In this document: positions 6,625 through 15,963 of the stretch, piece by piece
Numbering within the stretch: the stretch's first letter is position 1
Layout: every line of letters begins with the position of its first letter
Assembly: GCA_900554365.1 (NCBI GenBank)
Contig: USGY01000025.1
Coordinates: 1-18,282, forward strand
Length of the DNA: 18,282 nt
Source of the DNA: an uncultured Clostridium sp.
GTDB taxonomy: Bacteria; Bacillota; Clostridia; TANB77; CAG-508
Direction: 5' to 3'
The notes under the pieces: generated by a model
Databases searched by the model: none
The model's input: only the letters and a program-made list of their open reading frames with translations
What the model was told of the DNA's origin: nothing
Program-made: the position numbers and the translations under genes

Positions 6625-9225
6625 TTATGCTTCCTGATTTTTCATATATATTATTTTTCCTGATTTCATGTGATTTATCTTTTTTTGTAGTTCCATTATT
6701 GGTATTGGAAGTAATGATATTATAATTGTAATTATCCATTGTGTTTGATTTAAAGGTACAAGTTTGAATATTTCTGCTAACGCTGGTATTATTACAACTA
6801 TTGTTTGAACTACGGTGCCTAATACAAAGCTTCCAATTAAATATTTATTTTCCATTATTCCAATTTTAAATATGGATTCTTCACTTTTTATGTTAAAACT
6901 GTGAACAAGTTCTAAAACTCCTAATGATACAAATGCCATTGTTCGTCCCACGTCAAGACTATAATATTTATTTCCAATACTAAATGCTATTAAAGTTAGC
7001 ATACCCAGCATTATTCCTTCTGCCATTATTTTGTTCCATAATCCATCTGCAAAAATTCCTTTTCTGCTATCTACTGGTGGTCTTTGCATTATGTCTTTTT
7101 CGGGAGGCTCTAGTCCAATTGCAATAGCTGGCAACGAATCTGTTACTAAGTTTATCCATAACAATTGAATTGCTAATAATGGAGATTTTAATCCCATAAT
7201 TAGTCCCATGAATATAGTTACTATTTCTCCTATATTTGTTGCAATTAAAAAATGTATTGCTTTTTTTATATTATCATATATATTTCTTCCTTGTTTTACT
7301 GCTTTTACAATTGTTACAAAATTATCGTCAGCTAATATCATATCAGATGCATTTTTAGCAACATCTGTGCCGTTTTTTCCCATAGCTATTCCTATATCAG
7401 CATTTTTTAGTGCCGGACTATCATTTACACCATCACCTGTCATTGCTACTACATTTCCCGCTTCTTGCCATGCTTTTACAATTCTTACTTTGTGCTCTGG
7501 AGTAACTCTTGCAAATACTGAATAGTCTTTTATTTCTTTAACTAGTTTATCTTGTGGGATGTTATCTAGTTCTTTTCCTGTTATTGCTTTATCGTGGTTT
7601 TCTAATATTCCTAATTCTTTTGCAATTGCTTTGGCAGTTGCAATATGGTCACCCGTAATCATTACTGCTTTTATTCCTGCTCGTTTACACGTTTTTACTG
7701 CATCTTTTACGCCTTCTCTAGGTGGATCAATCATTCCTATTAGTCCAACAAAATCCAATCCGTCCTCTAAAAATTTCATTTCTTCATTGCTTGGCATTGT
7801 ACTAATTTTTTTAGATGCAACAGCAATTACTCTTAATGCTCTTTCAGCCATTTGTTGATTTTGTGATTCTATACTTCTTTTTTCACCAACCGTTAAATTA
7901 CATTTGTTTAATAATATATCAGGTGCTCCCTTGGTTATCACTAAATATCCTGTTGACATTTTATGAATTGTTGTCATCATTTTTCTTGTTGAGTCAAATG
8001 GAATTTCTCCTACTCTTAGCATTTCTCTATATAATTCTACCTTGTTTAAATTATATTTTAATCCATTTTGTACTAATGCATTTTCGGTAGGCTCTCCATT
8101 TATTTCTGTTTTTCCATTTTCATATGTAATATTGCTGTCTGTACACATAGTTGCTAACTTACTTGCAAGTAGTTTATCTCTTGATTTGATTTCAACAACA
8201 GTCATTTTGTTTTGTGTTAATGTTCCTGTTTTATCTGAACATATTACTTTACTACAACCTAATGTCTCTACCGCAGGCAATTTTCTTATTATGCTATTAT
8301 TTTTAGCCATTTTGCTTACACCTATTGACAACATTATTGTTACTATTGCAGGAAGTCCTTCTGGAATTGCTGCGACGGCAAGTCCAACTGATGTCATAAA
8401 CATTTCTATTGGATCTATTTGTTTTACCATTCCAATTAAAAATATAAGAATACATATTGCTAAACATACAATTCCAAGGATTTTTCCAACTTGTGCTAAC
8501 TTTTTTTGAATTGGTGTTTCTGGTGTTTCATTTTCCATTATCATATTTGCAATTTTTCCAACTTTGGTATTCATGCCTGTTTCTGTTACAACTGCTTTTC
8601 CATGCCCATTAACTACGATACTAGCCATAAATGCCATATTTAGCATATCTCCTAAAGCAATATCTTTTTTAGCTATCATATTAGCATTTTTTAATACTGG
8701 TTCTGTTTCTCCAGTTAAACTAGATTCTTCTATTTTTAAATTATGACTTTCTATTAATCTACAATCTGCGGGTACATAGATTCCAGCTTCAAGTTCTATA
8801 ATATCGCCAGGTATTAATTCTTCTGCATTTATATCTTGTATTTTTCCATCTCTTATAACTTTTGCTTTAGGTGGTGTCATTTCTTTTAAGGCTTCTATTG
8901 ATTTTTCCGCTTTCGCTTCTTGAATTACTCCCATTAATGCATTAAATATTACAATTCCTATTATTATTATTGAATCTACATAATCATGTTCTCCTTGAAA
9001 ATATGATATTGCAGCAGACAACGCAGATGCTATTATTAATATAATTATCATAAAATCATTAAATTGTTTAAAAAACTTTACTATTAAAGTTTCTTTCTTT
9101 TTTTCTTCTAATTTGTTTGGACCATATTTCTGTTTTCTAGCTTGTATCTCTTCTTTTGTTAATCCCATCCTCTGATCTGTTTTTAAATTTTGCAAAACCT
9201 CTTCTTTTCTTAAAGTTTCCCACAT
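6625..9225 (-). CDS. P-type Ca2+-transporting ATPase (type IIA, SERCA-like)
   Basis: 866 residues, AAAGGAGGAAAATT before ATG 9225. It uses ATP to move cations, most likely Ca2+, out of the cytoplasm. Order of features: N-terminal cation ATPase domain (1-75), actuator TGE (171-173), M4 PEGLPA (288-293), phosphorylation motif DKTGTLT with Asp331, nucleotide-binding KGAPD (432-436), hinge TGDGVND (596-602), then the C-terminal membrane helices. The ligand residues expected of SERCA-type pumps are visible: Glu in PEGLPA, NIGE in M5 (664-667) and NLVTD in M6 (692-696), so both Ca2+ sites look intact. Full length for bacterial PMR1/SERCA-like pumps. A Ca2+/Mn2+ specificity cannot be separated from sequence alone. 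It is divergent from ytaF; a TATAAT at 9249-9254 is a possible -10 box without a clear -35. Confidence 0.95.
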   Translation of the reverse strand: MWETLRKEEVLQNLKTDQRMGLTKEEIQARKQKYGPNKLEEKKKETLIVKFFKQFNDFMIIILIIASALSAAISYFQGEHDYVDSIIIIGIVIFNALMGVIQEAKAEKSIEALKEMTPPKAKVIRDGKIQDINAEELIPGDIIELEAGIYVPADCRLIESHNLKIEESSLTGETEPVLKNANMIAKKDIALGDMLNMAFMASIVVNGHGKAVVTETGMNTKVGKIANMIMENETPETPIQKKLAQVGKILGIVCLAICILIFLIGMVKQIDPIEMFMTSVGLAVAAIPEGLPAIVTIMLSIGVSKMAKNNSIIRKLPAVETLGCSKVICSDKTGTLTQNKMTVVEIKSRDKLLASKLATMCTDSNITYENGKTEINGEPTENALVQNGLKYNLNKVELYREMLRVGEIPFDSTRKMMTTIHKMSTGYLVITKGAPDILLNKCNLTVGEKRSIESQNQQMAERALRVIAVASKKISTMPSNEEMKFLEDGLDFVGLIGMIDPPREGVKDAVKTCKRAGIKAVMITGDHIATAKAIAKELGILENHDKAITGKELDNIPQDKLVKEIKDYSVFARVTPEHKVRIVKAWQEAGNVVAMTGDGVNDSPALKNADIGIAMGKNGTDVAKNASDMILADDNFVTIVKAVKQGRNIYDNIKKAIHFLIATNIGEIVTIFMGLIMGLKSPLLAIQLLWINLVTDSLPAIAIGLEPPEKDIMQRPPVDSRKGIFADGLWNKIMAEGIMLGMLTLIAFSIGNKYYSLDVGRTMAFVSLGVLELVHSFNIKSEESIFKIGIMENKYLIGSFVLGTVVQTIVVIIPALAEIFKLVPLNQTQWIITIIISLLPIPIMELQKKINHMKSGKIIYMKNQEA

Positions 9226-9362
9226 AATTTTCCTCCTTTGAAATAAGAATTATAATTTAATATTCCTTTACTAAATTTTATGTGGCTTGTCTTAAATTTA
9301 TTACTATTAATTTTTTAACTCCTTTGCATTTTTTGTCATATTATAAGTTAGGAGGGATTATT

Positions 9363-9926
9363 ATGTTAATTAATTCTATTCTTTTGGCAATATCTAGCAG
9401 TCTAGATTCTTTGGGAATTGGCGTTACATATGGTATTAAAAAAACTAAGATTTCAAATATTAGTAAATTTATTTTATTTGCAATTTCATGTCTTATCTCT
9501 TTTGCTTCAATTCTGTTAGGAGACTTTTTGACTAATATTTTTTCTGTTTTTATATCCAATCTTATTAGTGGTTGTGTGTTAATTTTTATTGGATTTACTA
9601 TGATTTTAAAATCTATTTTTGATAGTAAAAATTTTGAAAATAATTATTATGATTTTAATAATTCAAATTTAATTGATCCTAAGGAAGCTGTTGCACTTGG
9701 GTTGGCATTATCTTTAGATAGTTTTGGCATTGGCGTTAGTTACAGCTTAACAACTTCAAATTGTTTTATCTTTCCTTTTCTTATTGGAATTTTTCAAATT
9801 ATATTTTTAAGTTTAGGCTCTTTTTTAGGTAAAAAAATTAACAATATAAGTAATCTTCCTGATTTTATTTGTAGTATTGTTTCTGGAATATTACTTATAT
9901 TGTTTGGAATATTTAGATTATACTAA
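9363..9926 (+). CDS. ytaF: YtaF-like membrane protein (MntP-family fold)
   Basis: 187 residues. ATG 9363 is chosen because GGAGGG (9351-9356) lies six bases before it; a longer frame from 9282 has no ribosome site. The protein is almost wholly hydrophobic with about six membrane helices arranged as two repeated halves: SLDSLGIGVTYG (13-24) and SLDSFGIGVSYS (117-128), each with the conserved Asp of the MntP/YtaF family. A polar loop (about 85-107) joins the halves. MntP exports Mn2+; YtaF members are annotated as sporulation membrane proteins and their substrate is not established. It is divergent from the Ca2+-ATPase and convergent with smc, whose stop codon is three bases away. No terminator was seen in that gap. 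If the name is right, it points to a spore-forming lineage. Confidence 0.85.
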   Translation: MLINSILLAISSSLDSLGIGVTYGIKKTKISNISKFILFAISCLISFASILLGDFLTNIFSVFISNLISGCVLIFIGFTMILKSIFDSKNFENNYYDFNNSNLIDPKEAVALGLALSLDSFGIGVSYSLTTSNCFIFPFLIGIFQIIFLSLGSFLGKKINNISNLPDFICSIVSGILLILFGIFRLY

Positions 9927-9929
9927 TAT

Positions 9930-12900
9930 TTAACTATTTTTTAATTTCATAGATAATAATTTAGATATTCCGTTTTCTTCCATAGTAACACCATATACAG
10001 TATCTGCTGCTTCCATTGTTCCTTTTCTATGTGTTATTACTAAAAATTGTGTATCTTTTGAAAATTTCTTTAAATAATCTGCAAATCTATATACATTTAC
10101 ATCATCAAGTGCTGCTTCAATTTCATCTAGTACACAGAATGGTGCTGGATTTATTTTTAATATAGCAAATAATAATGCTATTGCTGTAAATGCTTTTTCT
10201 CCTCCTGATAAAAGCATCATATTTTGTAATTTTTTTCCTGGTGGTTGAACATTTATATCTATTCCGCATTCCAAAATATTATTTTCATCTTCTAATTTTA
10301 GTGATGCATTTCCTCCACCAAATAATTCTTTAAATACTTCTGAGAAGTTTTTATTTATTAATGCAAATTGTGTTCTAAATTGTTCTTTCATTGTTTGAGT
10401 CATATCTGAAATTATTTTTCTAAGTTTTGCCATTGTATCTTCTAAATCAACTCTTTGTTCACACATAAAATCGTATCTATCTTTTAGATTTTTATATTCT
10501 TCTATTGCATCTAAATTTACGCTACCTAAATCTCGTAATTGTTTTCGTAATTCATTTACTTTCTTTTGAGTTAATTGAATATTATCTGGCTTTTTATGCT
10601 CACCTGCATTATTTGGTGTTAACTCATATTCTTCCCACATTTTATTTATTATGTTGTTTATGTCTTCTTCTGTTTTATTTTTTTGTACATCTATTTTTAT
10701 TATTTGTGCTTTTAAATCTTCTATAACTTTAAATTTAGCTGTTATTTCTTCTTCTTGTTTAGCAAGTTTTTCATTTTTATTTATTCTTTCTTGTTTTAAT
10801 TCTTCAATCTTTGAACCGCTATTTTTTACTTCTTCTTTTATATTATTTATTTTTTCTTTTATTTCTTCAATTGAATTTTTTAAATTAATATTATCTTGCT
10901 TGATTTTTTCAATCTGATTTTGCTTGTTTTGTATGCTTTGCTCTGCATTTTGTATCTCTGATAAAATTCTTTCTTGCAATTCTTCTAACGATGCTTCACT
11001 TTCATCAAATGATGATACAGAGATTTTCAAATTAGTTATATCATAATTTAAATCGTCAACATATTTTTGATTGTCTTTATTAATATTTGCAAATTCTTGT
11101 ATTATAACTGTCAATTTTTCTGTTTCTTCTGTTAATTTTTTTATTTCATCTTGTGTAGTTTCTTTTATTTTATTTGCACTTTCTTTATCGCTTTTTATTG
11201 TTTGTTTTTCTTCTTTTAATTTATTTACATGTTTTTCAACTTTTGAAATATTTTCTTCTACAGAAACCAATTTTTGTTTTTCAGTGGCATATGTTATATC
11301 TATTTCTTGCAATTCTTTTTCTAATAAAGTTGCTTCTTCAAAAATATCATCTATAGAATTTTTATATTCTTCTTTTTCTTTTATTTGATTGTCTATTTTT
11401 ATTTTTAAGTTTTTAATATCTTGTTGAAGTTTTTCTATTTCTCTGCCTCTTCCCAAAATATTTACTGTTTTCTTGACAACTGAACCACCTGTTATTGCTC
11501 CAGACGAATTTATTACATCACCTTTCAAAGTTATAATTCTAAAACTATATCCATTTTGTTTAGCAACTTTTATTGCTGTATCCATTTTGTCTACTATTAC
11601 TGTTCTACCCAATAAATTTGTTATAATTTGTTCATACTTTTTATTGAACTTAACCAAGTCAGACGCAATTCCTATAACTCCAGGGATGTTTCCTCTTATT
11701 TTATCTAATTTTTTTCCATGTACTGATGATATTGGTAAAAATGATGCTCTTCCTAAATTATTTTTTCTTAAATGTTCTACTAACCTTTTAGCATCTTCTT
11801 CAGTGTCTGTTACTATGTTTTGTAAACTCATTCCTAAGCACATTTCTATAGCTGTTTGATATTCTTCAGGCACTTCAATTACACTTGCAAGTACACCATG
11901 CATTCCTTTTCCAAGCTCTTTTGTTTTTTCACAATCTAATAATAGCGCTCTTACACTTTTTACATACCCTTCTTTTTCTTTTTCTGTTTCTATAAGAAAT
12001 TTTAAACGTGATTCTTTTATTCTCATCTCACTTTGATATGCTTGAATATTACGTTCATATAATTGAATTTTTTTATCAGCCTCTATCTTCTTAGTATTTA
12101 TTTCTTCTAAGTTCTTTACAATTTTATTTCTTTTACTTTCAATTTCATAAAATTCTTTAGATATTTCTTCTTTTTGAAATCTTATATTATCTAATTCAGA
12201 AATATTTGACATCATTTCATTTTGTATTTGTTTTTCACGTTTTTTATAATTTTCAAAATTAACATTTTGAGTATTTATTACTGATTGTAATTCATATTTC
12301 CTATCTGTATTTTCTTCAACTTTTTGTTTATGTTTTTCTATTTCTAATTCTTTGCTTGATAGCTTTTCACTTATTTTTTTTAGTTCTTCTTCTTTTTGTT
12401 GTAATTCTTTTTCATATTTTTCTTTATTTTGTTTTAAATTATCTTTCTTTTGTTTTTTTTGTTCAATTTCTTCATGCAAATCTTTTAATTTTTCTTGTAA
12501 CTCTTCTATTTCTTTTTCATATCTTTCGACATTTTCTTCATTATTAGAAATTCTGGTTTTGGATACACTAATATCAGAGTTTAACATTTCTATTTTTTTT
12601 TGGCTTTCAAACCCTAATTTTGACATATCTTCTATTTGCATTGTTATGTTGTCTAAGTTTTGTTTTAATTCTTCTTTTAAAGCTTTTATTCTGTCTAAAC
12701 TTTGTTGCTCATCTTCACATTGATTATTATATATTTCTTCATTTTTTACTATTTCTTCTAAGTCTTTTTTATATTTTTCTATATTATATATAAATAATCC
12801 TATTTCTATATTTTTTAATTCTTCTCTTAAATTTAAATATTTTTTAGCTTTTTCCGCACTGATTTTTAATGGCTCAATATTTGCTTCTATTTCTGTTAAA

Positions 12901-13481
12901 ATGTCATTTATTCTTAGTAAATTTAATTTGGTTCTTTCTAACTTCTTTTCGGCTTCTTGTTTTCTTGTTCTATATTTTACTATTCCGGCTGCCTCTTCAA
13001 ATATGTTTCTTCTGTCTTCTGATTTATTACTTAATATTTCATCTATTTTTCCTTGTCCAATTATTGAATACCCATCTTTTCCAATTCCTGTATCCATGAA
13101 TAATTCTAATACATCTTTTAATCTGCATGGTACTTTATTTATGTAATATCCTGTTTCGCCTGTTCTATATAGTTTTCGTGTTACTGTTACTTCTGAATAT
13201 TCTATTGGCAATTCTCCATCTGTATTGTCAAATACTAAAGAACCTTCGGCAAATCCTAATGATTTTCTATTTTGTGTTCCAGCAAATATAATATCAAGTG
13301 ATTTACTGCCTCTTAATGACTTCATGCTTTGTTCTCCTAAAATCCACCTAATACTATCTGATATATTACTTTTTCCAGAACCATTTGGCCCTATAACGCT
13401 TGTAATTCCAGGCATAAATTCTAGTACAGTTTTATCTGCAAATGATTTAAAACCTTGTAATTCTAGTCTCTTTAAATACAT
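9930..13481 (-). CDS. smc: Chromosome segregation/condensin protein SMC
   Basis: 1183 residues from ATG 13481, preceded by AAAGGTGAG at good spacing; a GTG at 13490 falls inside that ribosome site. SMC is the ATPase of the bacterial condensin (with ScpA and ScpB) that organises and separates daughter chromosomes on the nucleoid. Visible parts: GFKSFADKT and Walker A GPNGSGKSN (31-39), arginine/Q-loop region (EQSMKSLRG, about 60), long coiled coil, a globular hinge about 510-660 (GMHGVLASVIEVPEEY to SGAITGGSV), second coiled coil, signature LSGGEKAFTAIALL (1091-1104), Walker B FCVLDE (1115-1120) and THRKGTMEAAD. Length is that of B. subtilis SMC. In most Bacillota smc lies between rnc and ftsY; here neither neighbour is present. 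An XRE regulator 55 bases upstream may share its transcript. Confidence 0.97.
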   Translation of the reverse strand: MYLKRLELQGFKSFADKTVLEFMPGITSVIGPNGSGKSNISDSIRWILGEQSMKSLRGSKSLDIIFAGTQNRKSLGFAEGSLVFDNTDGELPIEYSEVTVTRKLYRTGETGYYINKVPCRLKDVLELFMDTGIGKDGYSIIGQGKIDEILSNKSEDRRNIFEEAAGIVKYRTRKQEAEKKLERTKLNLLRINDILTEIEANIEPLKISAEKAKKYLNLREELKNIEIGLFIYNIEKYKKDLEEIVKNEEIYNNQCEDEQQSLDRIKALKEELKQNLDNITMQIEDMSKLGFESQKKIEMLNSDISVSKTRISNNEENVERYEKEIEELQEKLKDLHEEIEQKKQKKDNLKQNKEKYEKELQQKEEELKKISEKLSSKELEIEKHKQKVEENTDRKYELQSVINTQNVNFENYKKREKQIQNEMMSNISELDNIRFQKEEISKEFYEIESKRNKIVKNLEEINTKKIEADKKIQLYERNIQAYQSEMRIKESRLKFLIETEKEKEGYVKSVRALLLDCEKTKELGKGMHGVLASVIEVPEEYQTAIEMCLGMSLQNIVTDTEEDAKRLVEHLRKNNLGRASFLPISSVHGKKLDKIRGNIPGVIGIASDLVKFNKKYEQIITNLLGRTVIVDKMDTAIKVAKQNGYSFRIITLKGDVINSSGAITGGSVVKKTVNILGRGREIEKLQQDIKNLKIKIDNQIKEKEEYKNSIDDIFEEATLLEKELQEIDITYATEKQKLVSVEENISKVEKHVNKLKEEKQTIKSDKESANKIKETTQDEIKKLTEETEKLTVIIQEFANINKDNQKYVDDLNYDITNLKISVSSFDESEASLEELQERILSEIQNAEQSIQNKQNQIEKIKQDNINLKNSIEEIKEKINNIKEEVKNSGSKIEELKQERINKNEKLAKQEEEITAKFKVIEDLKAQIIKIDVQKNKTEEDINNIINKMWEEYELTPNNAGEHKKPDNIQLTQKKVNELRKQLRDLGSVNLDAIEEYKNLKDRYDFMCEQRVDLEDTMAKLRKIISDMTQTMKEQFRTQFALINKNFSEVFKELFGGGNASLKLEDENNILECGIDINVQPPGKKLQNMMLLSGGEKAFTAIALLFAILKINPAPFCVLDEIEAALDDVNVYRFADYLKKFSKDTQFLVITHRKGTMEAADTVYGVTMEENGISKLLSMKLKNS

Positions 13482-13536
13482 TTTTCTCACCTTTGTGTAG
13501 TTTATACTATTTTTCGACTTTTGTAAAGAATTTTTT

Positions 13537-13881
13537 CTATACGAATTTTACTCCTGAAACTATTTTAGCTATGTTATATATTAACTTTTGTTTATCTTTA
13601 GAACAATGCCCTAATAATTCTTTAAATTCTTTATCTAAATATATATTTTCTTCTTTTGTAACCCCTTCTATTAATTCACACAATGGAACTGACAATGCTA
13701 TAGATATTTGTGATAATCTTTTCAAATTTATTGTAGTTCCTCCTCTTTCAACCCTGCTTAAATATGCAACAGCAACATCTATTGTTTCTGCAAGTTTTTC
13801 TTGAGACCATCCTGCTTTTTTTCTTGCTATTTTTATTCTTTGACCAATAAGTTTAAAATCAATATGTGCTTTAATTGCCAT
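13537..13881 (-). CDS. XRE-family HTH transcriptional regulator upstream of smc
   Basis: 114 residues from ATG 13881, with a perfect AAGGAGGTG before it; an ATG at 13968 lies upstream of the promoter and is rejected. Residues 10-70 form a Cro/C1-type HTH (LIGQRIKIARKKAGWSQEKL, VAVAYLSRVERGG, LSQISIALSVPLCELI). The C-terminal 40 residues (KEENIYLDKEFKELLGHCSK to VSGVKFV) are helical and may mediate dimerisation or partner binding. A sigma-A promoter at 13904-13932 fixes the short leader, and a perfect 11-base palindrome over its -10 box suggests self-repression. The gap to smc is 55 bases with no terminator, so smc may be read from this promoter as well as from a weaker one in the gap. The targets are unknown. 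Confidence 0.85.
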   Translation of the reverse strand: MAIKAHIDFKLIGQRIKIARKKAGWSQEKLAETIDVAVAYLSRVERGGTTINLKRLSQISIALSVPLCELIEGVTKEENIYLDKEFKELLGHCSKDKQKLIYNIAKIVSGVKFV

Positions 13882-13900
13882 ACGCAGCACCTCCTTGAGC

Positions 13901-13911
13901 GTTAATTTAAC
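13901..13911. promoter_or_regulatory. Palindromic candidate operator over the -10 box
   Basis: GTTAATTTAAC is a perfect inverted repeat (GTTAA, one central base, TTAAC) that covers the -10 element. Position and symmetry fit an autorepression site for the XRE dimer encoded directly downstream. An AT-rich palindrome of this size can occur by chance. Confidence 0.45.
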
Positions 13912-13932
13912 ACTATTGGTTCCAGTTGTCAA
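13904..13932 (-). promoter_or_regulatory. Sigma-A promoter of the XRE gene (and perhaps smc)
   Basis: On the minus strand a consensus TTGACA (13927-13932) is followed after 17 bases by TAAATT (13904-13909, four of six consensus bases). Transcription would start near 13897, about 16 bases before the ATG at 13881. Confidence 0.7.
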
Positions 13933-14035
13933 AGTCATATATTTCCCTAAGTGTAAAGTTTTATTCATATATCCTCGCTATTTCTCATTATTATTAATTT
14001 TTTCTAACTTTTTCATAAAGTTATACTCCATACTA

Positions 14036-14064
14036 AAAAAGCTAAGATTAATTCTTAGCTTTTT
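14036..14064 (-). terminator. Intrinsic terminator of the ABC importer operon
   Basis: GCTAAGA and TCTTAGC pair around a 5-base loop, extended by A5/T5 to a 12-base stem, followed on the minus strand by a T run. It overlaps the last codons of the binding-protein gene and closes the operon. Confidence 0.85.
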
Positions 14065-15058
14065 CGCTATATTTATTATTTATAATATTGTTGTATGGTG
14101 CTTTTTGACTTAGCTCTCCAGCTTGTGTCATGACTTCTTGTAATCTATTAAAACTTTCTTCTTTTAATACAGGTGTTTCATTCCATGCATCTATATCTTT
14201 ATATCTTTGAATTGCAGATGTTAATAATTCTAAATCTGTATTTGGGAAAAAGTTTTGCACCGTTTTTGCTATTTCTTCGCTTGAATTTTCTTTAACCCAT
14301 TTTTCTCCCTTGGCTATTGCATTTGTAAATCCTTGAATTACATTTTCGTTTTGTGAAATGTAACTTTTCTTTGCAAAATATGCTGTATAAGGAATTTCTC
14401 CTGCTGCTTCTCCAACTGATGCAACGATGTATCCTTTATTTTGAAGCTGTGTTAATGATGCTGTTGGTTCAAATAATGTTACATATTCAGCATTTCCACT
14501 TGTAAATGCTCCTGCCATTAAGTCGAACTTAATACTATCATCTAATACTACATCTTTTTTAGGGTCTATTCCATTTTTTCTTAACACATATTCAAGTGTC
14601 ATATATGGTACTCCGCCTTTTCTTCCTGGAATTATAGTTTTTCCTTTTACATCTTGCCAATTAAATGTTGAATTTTTTGTTTTTGCAACTAAAAATGACC
14701 CATCTTTTTTAGTCATTTGAGCAAATACCTGACAATAATCTTCCTTTCCCTCATTATATACATATATTGATGCTTCTGGTCCTGCAAAACCTATATCGCA
14801 TTGATTACTTAGGACTGCTGTCATTACACTGTCTGCTCCTTGACCTGTGGTTAATTCAACATTTATTCCATTTTCTTTAAAATATCCATTGTTTATTGCA
14901 ACATATTGTGGTGCATAAAAAACTGAACGTGTTACTTCATTTACTTTTATTGTTTTTTCATCTTGATTATCTTTTTTGTTATGAATTATAGTTAATGTTA
15001 TGCTTATAACTATTATTAATAAAATAGCGACGCTATAAATAAGTACTGTTTTTTTCAT
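14048..15058 (-). CDS. ABC transporter substrate-binding protein, NMT1/SsuA-like
   Basis: 336 residues from ATG 15058, with AAAGGAGGTATGTA before it. It captures a small solute outside the membrane for an ABC importer. An N-terminal hydrophobic segment (about 5-25, VLIYSVAILLIIVISITLTI) is followed directly by polar sequence. There is no lipobox cysteine, so it looks membrane-anchored or cleaved and not a lipoprotein, which is uncommon for a Gram-positive binding protein. Motifs of the NMT1/THI5-like family are VFYAPQYVAINNGYFKENGI, GQGADSVMTAVLSNQCDIGF and a second-lobe WQDVKGKTIIPGRKGG. The family binds thiamine precursors, sulfonates, nitrate or riboflavin; I cannot say which. It is the third gene of the operon after ATPase and permease, both broken here, so it is probably an orphan unless transcribed separately. 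Confidence 0.85.
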   Translation of the reverse strand: MKKTVLIYSVAILLIIVISITLTIIHNKKDNQDEKTIKVNEVTRSVFYAPQYVAINNGYFKENGINVELTTGQGADSVMTAVLSNQCDIGFAGPEASIYVYNEGKEDYCQVFAQMTKKDGSFLVAKTKNSTFNWQDVKGKTIIPGRKGGVPYMTLEYVLRKNGIDPKKDVVLDDSIKFDLMAGAFTSGNAEYVTLFEPTASLTQLQNKGYIVASVGEAAGEIPYTAYFAKKSYISQNENVIQGFTNAIAKGEKWVKENSSEEIAKTVQNFFPNTDLELLTSAIQRYKDIDAWNETPVLKEESFNRLQEVMTQAGELSQKAPYNNIINNKYSEKAKN

Positions 15059-15114
15059 TACATACCTCCTTTTTCTTTTATATTTTATGTCTCCTCATTT
15101 AAAAATGTGCACTA

Positions 15115-15151
15115 AAAGATTCCTTATAGTTTTTTACTATAAGGAATCTTT
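15115..15151. terminator. Strong hairpin between permease and binding-protein genes
   Basis: A perfect 16-base stem (15115-15130 with 15136-15151) with a 5-base loop directly follows the permease stop codon. On the minus strand it is followed by only a short TTTT run. It may be an attenuating terminator or an mRNA-stabilising hairpin that sets the level of the binding protein relative to the upstream genes. Confidence 0.6.
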
Positions 15152-15152
15152 A

Positions 15153-15963
15153 TTAAGCTGATTTCATTACTTTTTTTATTAACTTTTCTAAAATCATAAC
15201 ACCTGCATACATTACTCCCGCAACGATTCCTAGAATAATTACACTTGTCATTACTAAATCTAATTGAAATACTTGACCTCCATAAACAATTAAATATCCT
15301 AAACCTGCTTTTGATACTAAGAATTCACCTGATATAACTCCCACTAAAGATAATCCTATATTTACTTTTAATGAGTTTATAAATGTTGATAAATTAGCTG
15401 GTATTACTATTTTAGTTAGAATTTGAAGCTTATTACAATTAAATGTTTTGGCCATTTTTATTATTTCCTTATCAGTTCTTAAAAATCCGTTTAAATTTTC
15501 TAAAACAGAGACTATTAATGAAATTGCAACAGCCATAACTATAATTGCTGACGTACCTGCACCAACCCAAATTATTATTATTGGTCCGTAACGCTACTTT
15601 AGGTAAACTATTTAATACAACCAAATATGGTTCCATAACTTTAGAAATAAAATTTGACCACCACAATATAATTGCAATTACAATTCCCAATATTGTCCCT
15701 ATCAAAAATCCTACAACTGTTTCATATACTGTAACTCCTATATGCATCAATAATTGATTGTCTGTTAAATGTAAAAATGTTTTTAATATTCTACTTGGTT
15801 GACTCATTAAAAAACTATCTATCATTCCTTTTCTTGCAAGGATTTCCCACGTTCCTAAAAATATGACTAATATTAAAATTTGTGTTAATATTATCATAAA
15901 TTTCCTTTTATGTTTTTCATGTATATATTTTTTTCTTTCTTTTGACATTAACCTATTTTTCAT
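15153..15963 (-). pseudogene. ABC transporter permease (BPD_transp_1 family), broken by a one-base frameshift
   Basis: ATG 15963 is the start because it overlaps the ATPase stop as ATGA, a typical coupled junction. The first frame reads well to VVLNSLPKVAL and then degenerates (RTNNNNLGWCRY). A second frame continues perfectly as GPIIIIWVGAGTSAIIVMAV and the EAA-type loop (MAKTFNCNKLQILTKIVIPA) to LIKKVMKSA at 15153. Deleting one base at 15588 joins them into 269 residues, a normal length for a SsuC/TauC/ThiX-type permease with six membrane helices. Upstream residues 20-45 form the first helix (IILTQILILVIFLGTWEILA). As written, the gene makes only the N-terminal half. Either the importer is decaying or the base is a sequence error; the ruined ATPase upstream favours decay. 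Confidence 0.85.

Noticed and set aside
9282..9362. Longer ytaF start at 9282
   Set aside because: The extra N-terminus is not family-like and GGAGGG directly precedes ATG 9363.
13882..13968. Longer start of the XRE regulator at 13968
   Set aside because: The promoter and a perfect ribosome site lie inside this segment and point to ATG 13881.
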